Below, piece by piece: positions 41,226-47,548 of a stretch of DNA of 47,548 bases. Source of the DNA: JBBDJB01 sp040880125 (GTDB lineage Bacteria > Planctomycetota > Planctomycetia > Pirellulales > JBBDJB01); contig JBBDJB010000011.1 in NCBI GenBank assembly GCA_040880125.1, positions 1 to 47,548 on the forward strand, in the 5' to 3' direction. Both the position numbers and the translations under genes were made by a program. Each line of letters starts with the position of its first letter. Within the stretch, counting starts at the first letter, position 1. Under the pieces are notes generated by a model. The model did not search any database. It saw nothing but the letters and a program-made list of their open reading frames with translations, and had not been told where the DNA came from.

Positions 41226-42485
41226 TCACCGGCGACGTCGGAAGACCCGCTTGGTCTCGCGCAGGGCTTCGCCCAGCCGATCGACCTCTTCCAGCGTGTT
41301 GTAGAAGTAGAAGCTGGCCCGGCAACTGGCGCCGATGCCCAGCCGCTCGTGCAGCGGCTGCGTGCAATGGTGGCCGGCGCGGATCGCCACGCCGTAGCGG
41401 TCGACCACCTGCGCCACGTCGTGGGCATGAATCCGGTCGATCGTGAAGCTGACGATGCCCGTCTTGTGCGCCAGATCCGGCCCGAGAATCCGCACGTCGC
41501 CCACCTCGGCCAGCACGTCGTGGGCGTGGGCCACCAGCAGGGCTTCGTACTGGTGAATCGCCTCGAGGCCGACCGCGCTTAAGTAGTCGACGGCCGTGCC
41601 CAGGGCGATGGCCGGGGCGATCGGCGGCGTGCCGGCTTCGAATTTGGCGGGCAGCTCGGCCGGCGTGAAGCGATCGAGCTTCACTTCGTTGATCATGCTG
41701 CCGCCACCGAGAAACGGCGGCATGGCCTCGAGCAGTTCCCGCTTTCCGTACAAGACGCCAATGCCGCTGGGCCCCACCATCTTGTGCCCGCTGAAGGTGA
41801 GGAAATCGACGTCCAGCGCCGTCACGTCGACCGGCATCCGGGGCACTTGCTGCGCGGCGTCGACCAGCACCACCGCGCCCACCGCGTGCGCCCGGGCGAT
41901 GATCGTCTCCAGCGGATTGACGGTGCCCAGCACGTTCGAAACGGCGGTAATGGCCACCAGCCGGGTGCGATCGGTGAGCAGCCCGTCGAGTGCGTCCAGT
42001 TCCAAGAGGCCGTCGTCAGTGATGGGGATGTGCCGCACCACGGCGCCGGTCCGCTCGGCAAGCTGATGCCAGGGCACCAGGTTGCTGTGATGCTCCATCA
42101 CGCTCAGCAGGATCTCGTCCCCGGCGCGGAGGTTGGCATCTCCCCAACTGCGCGCCACGGTGTTGATGCCGGCAGTCGTGCCGGAGGTGAAGATCACCTG
42201 CTCGGCCGACGGGGCATTGACAAACGCGCGGATCTTCTCCCGCGACTGCTCGTAAAGATCGGTGCACCGCTCGCTCAAGTAATGGATGCCGCGATGCACG
42301 TTGGCGTAGTCGTGCTCGTAGAGGTGAACGATGGCTTCGATCACCTGCCGCGGACGCTGCGTGCTGGCGGCGTTGTCCAGAAACACCAGCGGCTTGTCGC
42401 CGTGAATTCGCTGCGCGAGGATGGGAAAGTCCGCCCGGAGACCGACTACGTCCAGCGGCATCGTTTCGGGAAGCGTGACCATCAT
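41226..42485 (-). CDS. sufS: Cysteine desulfurase SufS
   Basis: 419 residues from ATG at 42485 (MMVTLPETMPL; a second ATG follows at once). The PLP enzyme removes sulfur from cysteine for Fe-S cluster assembly. FLDNAASTQRP is the N-terminal substrate region; VMEHHSNLVPW and VLVDAAQQVP lie in the PLP-binding core; TFSGHKMVGPSGIGVLYG holds the PLP Lys; RAGHHCTQPL holds the persulfide Cys of the SufS type. The longer open frame to 42815 lies inside sufU and is not coding. Its start overlaps sufU by four bases (ATGA), so the two are translated together. Confidence 0.96.
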   Translation of the reverse strand: MMVTLPETMPLDVVGLRADFPILAQRIHGDKPLVFLDNAASTQRPRQVIEAIVHLYEHDYANVHRGIHYLSERCTDLYEQSREKIRAFVNAPSAEQVIFTSGTTAGINTVARSWGDANLRAGDEILLSVMEHHSNLVPWHQLAERTGAVVRHIPITDDGLLELDALDGLLTDRTRLVAITAVSNVLGTVNPLETIIARAHAVGAVVLVDAAQQVPRMPVDVTALDVDFLTFSGHKMVGPSGIGVLYGKRELLEAMPPFLGGGSMINEVKLDRFTPAELPAKFEAGTPPIAPAIALGTAVDYLSAVGLEAIHQYEALLVAHAHDVLAEVGDVRILGPDLAHKTGIVSFTIDRIHAHDVAQVVDRYGVAIRAGHHCTQPLHERLGIGASCRASFYFYNTLEEVDRLGEALRETKRVFRRRR

Positions 42486-42931
42486 GCCTCCTCGCCCGAT
42501 TGCGACTGGTCGGATTGGCCGTCGTTCTGGTCGCCGGATTGCCCATTGCCGACGGGCGAATGCACGGCCGTCTGTAACACGCGCCACGGCAGCAGGCAGC
42601 ACTTCTGGCGGTTGGGCGTCAGGCGGGGGCCGTAGAGCGAAAGCATGTCTTGAGCCGAGAACTGCTTGACGTCTTCGGCAGTCTTTCCGTCCATCTGCTC
42701 CAGCAGCATGGAGGTCGACGCCTGGCTGATGCAGCAGCCCTCGCCGTCGAAGTAGATGCAGTCGATCTTGCCCTGGTCGCCCAATTCCAGCTCGATGCGC
42801 ACGACGTCCCCGCACAGCGGATTGCGATCTTCATGCGTGTGGGTGGCATGTTCGCAATGCCCGCGGTGGTAGGGATCTTCGTAATGATCCAGGATGCGGT
42901 CCTGGTAGAATTCGTCCTGCTGGCTGGCCAT
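42482..42931 (-). CDS. sufU: SufU-type Fe-S assembly sulfur-transfer protein
   Basis: 149 residues. SufU accepts sulfur from SufS through a zinc site. Cys and Asp ligands are seen in NPLCGDVVRIEL, GEGCCISQAS and RQKCCLLPW, the C-D-C-C set of zinc-type SufU rather than cluster-scaffold IscU. YHRGHCEHATH near the N-terminus is also typical. The C-terminus is Gln/Ser/Asp-rich and non-conserved. Direct overlap with sufS, which is its known partner, supports the call. sufBCD are not in the window. Confidence 0.95.
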   Translation of the reverse strand: MASQQDEFYQDRILDHYEDPYHRGHCEHATHTHEDRNPLCGDVVRIELELGDQGKIDCIYFDGEGCCISQASTSMLLEQMDGKTAEDVKQFSAQDMLSLYGPRLTPNRQKCCLLPWRVLQTAVHSPVGNGQSGDQNDGQSDQSQSGEEA

Positions 42932-43113
42932 AATCGCTCGCTGCGGCGTGGCTGGAGGGAGGCCTACGGAGGCCCACGCGGCTATCTCTCTAGTCTACGA
43001 GTGGCCCCAGGGTCCGACAAGACGCGGTGATTGGCGCATTAAACGCATCGCGACTTTTCCCCTGCGAGACGGTCTTAAGGAAGCTTGGTTGGCACGGACA
43101 CTCCGGGGCAGTT

Positions 43114-43161
43114 TCTGAATTTTCACGAATTCAGCTACGCACAGGAAGGAATGTCTGTGCC
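43114..43161 (+). repeat. Composite repeat: family B plus family A
   Basis: TCTGAATTTTCACGAATTC (family B with one change) then AGCTAC and GCACAGGAAGG / AATGTCTGTGCC (family A, left arm altered), directly after the stop of the PYROXD2-like gene. Confidence 0.8.
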
Positions 43162-43163
43162 GA

Positions 43164-44792
43164 TCAAAAGTCCCGCAGGATCTCCTGGGCGGCATTGCGG
43201 CCGCAGGCGCCCATCACGCCGCCGCCGGGATGACTGGCCGCGCCGCATAGATAAAGCCCACGCAGCGGCGTGCGATGGTCGGCCCAGCCGGCGACGGGGC
43301 GCATCATGAACAACTGGTGCGTTGACATGGCCCCCTGCATGATGTTGCCGCCCGTCAGGCGATACGTGCGCTCCAGATCGAGTGGGCTGAGCACCTGGCG
43401 GTGAAGCACTGCGCCGGGCACGTTCGGCGCGTATGCGGCCAGCACCTCGAGGCAGCGATCAGCGAACGCCTCCTTGCGGGTGTCCCAGTCGCCCTCGGCC
43501 AGCTTGTACGGCGCGTACTGCACGAACATCGACAGGATGTGCCGGCCCGGCGGGGCGATTGTCCGATCGACGCTGGTCGGCATCGTCAGTTCGAGAATCG
43601 GCTCGTGGCTCGGCCGACCGTACTTGGCGTCGTCGTAGGCGCGTTCCAGGTAGTCGAGTGTCGGCGAGATGTGCATTGTGCCGTGATGATGCGGCGCGAT
43701 GCCGTCCGAGGGCACGCAAGTGAACTGCGGAGGCTCGGACAGCGCCAGGTTGATTTTGGCCGACGCGGAAGCGTAGTCGATCCGCGCCACCGCCTCGCGA
43801 AAGTTCCGCGGCAGCGCCTCGGGCGGGAGCATCCGCTCGAACGTCCAATGGGCGTCGACGCTCGAGGCCACAATGTCCGCGCTGAGTACCGCCCCATCGG
43901 AGGTCTCCACCCCGACCGCTCGCTCGCCTTCGGTCAGGATACGCCGCACTTCGACTTCGCGGCGGATGTCGACGCCCATATCTTTGCACGCCGAGGCGAT
44001 CGAGTCGGACAGCGCGCCCATGCCCCCCTGTACGTATCCCCAGACGCCGCGTGCGCCGCCGGCTTCGCCCAGCACGTGATGCAGCAGCACGTAGGCGCTG
44101 CCGGGCGAACTGATCGACGTAAAGGCCCCGATGATCGCATCGGTGGCCAGCGTGGCCTTGAGTGCATCGGTTTCGAACCAGCGATCGAGGATCGGCCGCG
44201 CCGCGCCGAGCAGCAGCTCGATCGCCTCGGGCAGATCGTCGCCCAAGCTCCCCAGCGACTCCCACATCGCCCACAGCTTCTTGCCGTCGCGCATCCGCTT
44301 GCCGATATTCCGCCGCCGCCACGCTTTGGACAGCGGCAGTGGATCCGGCGCGGTTTGCATCATGGCCGGTTCGACCGCCTGGGCGACGCGGTCCAGCATC
44401 GCTTCGTAGCGGGGAAATGCTTCGGCGTCGCGGACGCTGAACTTTTCGATCTCCCGCCGGCATAGCGCCGCATCCGGACCGAGCAACAGACTGCGGCCGT
44501 CGGGCAGCGGCGTGAAGCTCGACGGATTGCGGGGCAGGATCGTCAGGCCGTACTGTTTCAGCCGCAGCTCGCGAGTGATCGCCGGCAAGAACAGACTGAT
44601 CACGTACGCGGCCGTGGAGACCTTGTAGCCGGGCCACAGCTCCTCGGTGGCGGCGGCCCCGCCCAGCACGCCGCGGCGCTCCAGCACGCACACCCGCTTG
44701 CCGGACTTGGCCAGGTAGGCCGCACAGACCAGGCCGTTATGACCGCCGCCGATAATTACGGCGTCGAAGCGAGTATTCCTTTCGGCATTCAC
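43164..44792 (-). CDS. PYROXD2/phytoene dehydrogenase-like FAD oxidoreductase
   Basis: 542 residues from GTG at 44792 (AAAGGAT about 8 bases upstream); an ATG at 44840 would add 16 residues ahead of the fold. FAD-binding Rossmann motif DAVIIGGGHNGLVCAAYLAKSGKRVCVLE starts at about residue 9. GYVQGGMGALSDSIASA is the second glycine-rich block, and GLYLCGAASHPGGGVMGACGRNAAQEIL near the C-terminus is the closing FAD motif of the family. This matches phytoene dehydrogenase-like and PYROXD2-like enzymes. Carotenoid genes are not adjacent, so a general FAD oxidoreductase is the safe reading. Confidence 0.92.
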   Translation of the reverse strand: MNAERNTRFDAVIIGGGHNGLVCAAYLAKSGKRVCVLERRGVLGGAAATEELWPGYKVSTAAYVISLFLPAITRELRLKQYGLTILPRNPSSFTPLPDGRSLLLGPDAALCRREIEKFSVRDAEAFPRYEAMLDRVAQAVEPAMMQTAPDPLPLSKAWRRRNIGKRMRDGKKLWAMWESLGSLGDDLPEAIELLLGAARPILDRWFETDALKATLATDAIIGAFTSISSPGSAYVLLHHVLGEAGGARGVWGYVQGGMGALSDSIASACKDMGVDIRREVEVRRILTEGERAVGVETSDGAVLSADIVASSVDAHWTFERMLPPEALPRNFREAVARIDYASASAKINLALSEPPQFTCVPSDGIAPHHHGTMHISPTLDYLERAYDDAKYGRPSHEPILELTMPTSVDRTIAPPGRHILSMFVQYAPYKLAEGDWDTRKEAFADRCLEVLAAYAPNVPGAVLHRQVLSPLDLERTYRLTGGNIMQGAMSTHQLFMMRPVAGWADHRTPLRGLYLCGAASHPGGGVMGACGRNAAQEILRDF

Positions 44793-44972
44793 CGGCGGTA
44801 TCCTTTCGCGGTAGATGTGCGTCAAAAGCCATGCTGTCAATTTGTGCAGTCGACGAAGGTGCCGCTATTTAACACGCCGCGCGGGCGTGAACAAGGCGAC
44901 TTTCCCGCCGGCTTTGCCACGGCGCGACGAGCGCAGCTCGGCGATCCGGCCAACCCCTATCGAGACCCTTCC

Positions 44973-45452
44973 ATGGCCACCAAAGTGAAGAAGTCCTGGC
45001 AGGAGAAGCTGGCCGACAGCAAGGACCTGCCGAAGGTCGAGACAATCACCGGGCGGATGCGACAAAAGTGGGGAGCCGGCACGGTGGTCATTCCCACCCC
45101 GCTGGAGGTCGACGCCGCCATGCGCAAGGTTCGCAAGGGCCGACTCATCACGATTAACGAGCTGCGCGAATACTTCGCCGCGCAGCACGGGGCGACGATC
45201 GGCTGCCCCATGACCACCGGCATCTTCGCCTGGATCGCGGCGCACGCGGCCGACGAAGCGGAGCAGCAGGGCCGCCGCCGGATCACGCCCTACTGGCGCA
45301 CTCTCAAGTCCGGCGGCGAGTTGAATGCGAAGTATCCCGGCGGCATAGACAAACTTCGCACGCGGCTGGAGGCCGAAGGCCACCGCGTGATCCAAAAGGG
45401 CCGGCGGTACTTCGTCGCCGATTACGCCCAATCACTGGCGCGGCTGGGTTAA
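44973..45452 (+). CDS. MGMT-family protein (alkyltransferase-like)
   Basis: 159 residues from ATG at 44973 (MATKVKKSWQEKLADSKDLP); the frame upstream to 44739 is not family-like. It matches the small conserved protein annotated as MGMT family: RKGRLITINELREYFAAQHGATIGCPMTTGIFAWIA, then ITPYWRTLKSGGELNAKYPGG and LEAEGHRVIQKG. The classical PCHR active site is absent; Cys 78 lies in IGCPM instead, and PYWRTL (106-111) stands where alkyltransferase-like proteins often have PYWRV-type sequence. DNA repair or DNA binding is likely but not shown. Divergent from the oxidoreductase. Confidence 0.85.
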   Translation: MATKVKKSWQEKLADSKDLPKVETITGRMRQKWGAGTVVIPTPLEVDAAMRKVRKGRLITINELREYFAAQHGATIGCPMTTGIFAWIAAHAADEAEQQGRRRITPYWRTLKSGGELNAKYPGGIDKLRTRLEAEGHRVIQKGRRYFVADYAQSLARLG

Positions 45453-45541
45453 GGAAAAAATGGGACTGGCTGCTTATCGCAATTCGCGGGAAAGACATCT
45501 GAACGCGCGACAGCGGCGACTAGTTGCCTGTCCCATTTCCG
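45453..45541. repeat. 89-bp inverted-repeat element (family D), copy 2
   Basis: Ends GGAAAAAATGGGACTGGC and GCCTGTCCCATTTCC are imperfect inverted repeats matching the element at 6789. It fills almost the whole gap between the MGMT-family gene and the DUF58 gene. Confidence 0.75.
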
Positions 45542-45562
45542 ACGTGCAACTGCGGCTGCCGC

Positions 45563-46936
45563 TCACAGCAGATGCCGGGCTTTGATCTCCAGGTATCGGT
45601 TGACCAGCGGCGCGGCGAGCTGCTCGGGAAAGACGTCGAGGCTGAGCACGCCTTTGGCGGTCAAGTCGGTGAGGACCTGGTGCCGCCAGGTGAGAATGTC
45701 CGCCGCGGCCGCCGCGCGGAACAGACTATGCTCTTCATTGCGAGGGGCCTCGACCGCGTCGAACAGTCGCCGATCGCGCAGTAACACGCCCAGCGGAAGG
45801 TGCCGGCCTGCCAGCCGCGCCAGATACCGCTCGATCTGCCGGGCGTTGACCTCGTCGATCACGCTGGTGACCAGCACCACCAGCGTGCGCTTATGACACT
45901 TCGTGCCGAGATAGAGGAAGGCCTCGTCGTAGCGCGACTCCACCATCCGGCAGAAGCGGTCGTGCGAGGCGTGCAGCAGGCGATTCATCTGCGGCATGCC
46001 GCCGCGGGGCGGCAAATAGCTGTGGATCTCGTCGGAGAAGGCGAGCCAGCCCACCTGATCCCCCTGCCGCAGCGCGACGTAGCTGAGCATCAGCATGGCG
46101 TTGAGCGAGTGATCGAGCAAGCTGAGGCCTTCCGCCTCGTTGGCCATCATGCGGCCGCAGTCGACCAGAAACACGATCCGCTGGCTCTGGTTCGCCTGAA
46201 AGTCCTTGACCGTGAGCTTGTTCCGCCGCGCGGTGCTGCGCCAGTCGATGTGTTTGTAATTGTCATCGTGCGTGTAGTCCCGCAGCCGTTCGAATTCGTT
46301 GTCTTGGCCGATGCGCCGCGTGCGGCGGACGCCCATCAGGCTGAGGCGATTGGTGCGCGCGAGCGCCGCATACTCCGACAACTGGTGCATGTCCGGATAG
46401 ACGCTCACGTGCGACCGGCAGGGCAGCACGATCTGCCGCTGCCACAGTCCCCAGCGGCTGCGGGCGCGGAGGTGCGTGTGCGACAGGGCGAAGGCACCGC
46501 GGCGACGCGGCTTCATCCGCACTTCGACGGTCGCTCGGCTGACCGGATCGAGGCGGATGGTGAACTCCTCGGGCGAGGGTTCGAGGTCTTGCGGAATGCC
46601 GTCTCGGACGCGGACGACACGGCTCAACCGGCCGCGATGGCTGATCGTCAACTCCGCCCGGTGCGGCTTGCCCAGCGAGGCGATGGCGCCCACTTCGCGC
46701 TGGGCGGAAAAGCTGCCGGCGGGCGGAAGCGAGACGAGATCGATCAGCGCCACGACGATGACGGCCGCGTCGATCAGCAGGGTCGCCAACAGCAATTCCG
46801 GCAGCAGCACGCCGATCGACAGCACCGCCGGCACCACCGCCAGCCAGATCAGCGGCCGGTGCGGGTAAATACGGGCGAAGCCGGCCAGGGCCGCCAGCGC
46901 CGCCGCCACCGCGGCCAGTATCCACAATACGGTCAC
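45563..46936 (-). CDS. DUF58 domain membrane protein
   Basis: 457 residues. Two N-terminal membrane helices (about 3-46) are followed by a periplasmic or extracytoplasmic beta-sandwich stretch and then the DUF58 core: RIGQDNEFERLRDYTHDDNYKHIDWRSTARRNKL and IVFLVDCGRMM, the VWA-like nucleus of the family. DUF58 proteins occur next to MoxR ATPases and probably act with them in assembly or maturation of other proteins. The start overlaps the stop of the MoxR gene by four bases (ATGA). Confidence 0.93.
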   Translation of the reverse strand: MTVLWILAAVAAALAALAGFARIYPHRPLIWLAVVPAVLSIGVLLPELLLATLLIDAAVIVVALIDLVSLPPAGSFSAQREVGAIASLGKPHRAELTISHRGRLSRVVRVRDGIPQDLEPSPEEFTIRLDPVSRATVEVRMKPRRRGAFALSHTHLRARSRWGLWQRQIVLPCRSHVSVYPDMHQLSEYAALARTNRLSLMGVRRTRRIGQDNEFERLRDYTHDDNYKHIDWRSTARRNKLTVKDFQANQSQRIVFLVDCGRMMANEAEGLSLLDHSLNAMLMLSYVALRQGDQVGWLAFSDEIHSYLPPRGGMPQMNRLLHASHDRFCRMVESRYDEAFLYLGTKCHKRTLVVLVTSVIDEVNARQIERYLARLAGRHLPLGVLLRDRRLFDAVEAPRNEEHSLFRAAAAADILTWRHQVLTDLTAKGVLSLDVFPEQLAAPLVNRYLEIKARHLL

Positions 46937-47548
46937 AGCCGGGGAACCTCCACGCTGCCGATCAGCGACGTGAGCAGCTCGTCGACCTGGTGACCTTCGA
47001 CTTCCGCTTCCGCCGTGAGGATCACGCGGTGACGCAGGGCGGGTAGCGCGATCTGCACGACGTCGTCCGGCACGGCGTAGTCCCGGCCGGCAAAGGCCGC
47101 CAGCGTGCGCGACGCCTGCACCAGGGCAATGCCGGCGCGAGGCGACGCGCCCAGGTGAAACTGCGGCCAGCGGCGCGTCCGGCGGACGATCTGGTTGATG
47201 TAGTCGATGAGCCGGTCGTCGATGCGAATCGAGTTGCAGGCGTTCATCACCTCGACGACTTCCTCCGGCGTAGTGATTGTCTGCAGCTCTTCCGCCAGAC
47301 GGCGGTCCAGGTCGGCCTGTTTGCCGTGCTGCTTCAGCACGCGGGCCTCCTCTTCGGCCGAGGGGTAATCGGCGACCACCTTAAACATGAAACGGTCGAG
47401 CTGCGCTTCAGGAAGGTTGTACGTGCCCTCGGACTCGATCGGGTTTTGCGTGGCCAGCACGAGAAACGGCCGCTGCAGCTTGTGCGCGGTGCGGTCGACC
47501 GTGACGCGGTACTCCTGCATGATCTCCAGCAGCGCGGCGTGCGTCTTG
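46933..47548 (-). CDS. MoxR-family AAA+ ATPase, 5' end outside window
   Basis: About 204 C-terminal residues are visible; the gene runs off the right edge. KTHAALLEIMQEYRVTVD, VLATQNPIESEGTYNLPEAQLDRF (sensor 1 and the following MoxR signature) and the C-terminal GASPRAGIALVQASRTLAAF and RDYAVPDDVV segments are typical of MoxR. The Walker A and B parts lie outside. MoxR chaperones act with VWA proteins; the DUF58 partner follows directly with a four-base overlap. Confidence 0.95.
   Translation of the reverse strand, partial: KTHAALLEIMQEYRVTVDRTAHKLQRPFLVLATQNPIESEGTYNLPEAQLDRFMFKVVADYPSAEEEARVLKQHGKQADLDRRLAEELQTITTPEEVVEVMNACNSIRIDDRLIDYINQIVRRTRRWPQFHLGASPRAGIALVQASRTLAAFAGRDYAVPDDVVQIALPALRHRVILTAEAEVEGHQVDELLTSLIGSVEVPRL

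Noticed and set aside
42486..42815. Longer sufS start at 42815
   Set aside because: The added part lies inside sufU in another frame and has no SufS-like sequence; the ATGA overlap start fits the family N-terminus.

Overview
The window reads as a piece of a high-GC planctomycete chromosome (phylum Planctomycetota, probably Pirellulales-like; the lower rank is inference). The evidence is the gene content: a DUF1559 pseudopilin-like protein, a DUF1592/DUF1552 pair, a Tat-exported Gfo/Idh/MocA oxidoreductase, a Tat-exported TIM-barrel protein, VIT-VWA and HEAT/VWA secreted proteins, a Ser/Thr kinase, a MoxR/DUF58 pair, and many small intergenic palindromes. No rRNA, tRNA, CRISPR array, intact transposase or phage gene was seen.

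Layout. 1-1.02 kb: end of a DUF1559 gene. 1.05-5.66 kb: a block of five unrecognised proteins (two membrane, one with pentapeptide repeats), visibly richer in A/T than the rest and edged by palindromic repeats. 5.67-7.27 kb: an oxidoreductase and a 94-bp tandem duplication of hairpins. 7.4-10.8 kb: murC-murB-ftsQ, the peptidoglycan/division cluster. 10.86-11.07 kb: csrA on the opposite strand. 11.8-15.4 kb: a secreted VIT-VWA protein and a YqjD/YqjE-like trio of small membrane proteins. 15.5-18.6 kb: a PDZ-like anchored protein, an unknown protein and a transglutaminase-like lipoprotein. 18.6-22.6 kb (minus): a probable operon of three exported proteins (PD40 propeller, HlyD-type adaptor, prenyltransferase-like alpha/alpha barrel). 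23.7-32.1 kb (minus): Tat oxidoreductase, HEAT/VWA protein, di-haem cytochrome, DUF1552 and DUF1592. 33.0-37.1 kb: a membrane Ser/Thr kinase with a periplasmic sensor, followed by an FHA-linked nucleotide cyclase. 37.3-45.5 kb: histone-deacetylase-like enzyme, secreted HEAT-like protein, TIM-barrel protein, sufU-sufS, a PYROXD2-like oxidoreductase and an MGMT-family protein. 45.6 kb to the end (minus): DUF58 and a truncated MoxR ATPase.

The most unusual signal is the repeat landscape. A palindrome of about 25 bp with arms GCACAGAC / GTCTGTGC occurs about a dozen times, often next to a second palindrome (GAATTC..GAATTC), once as a 124-bp tandem array. Two copies sit in frame inside the murC coding sequence. 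The best candidate for a functional system is the kinase plus FHA-cyclase pair, which could be a phosphorylation-to-cyclic-nucleotide relay. That is inference from domain content and adjacency.
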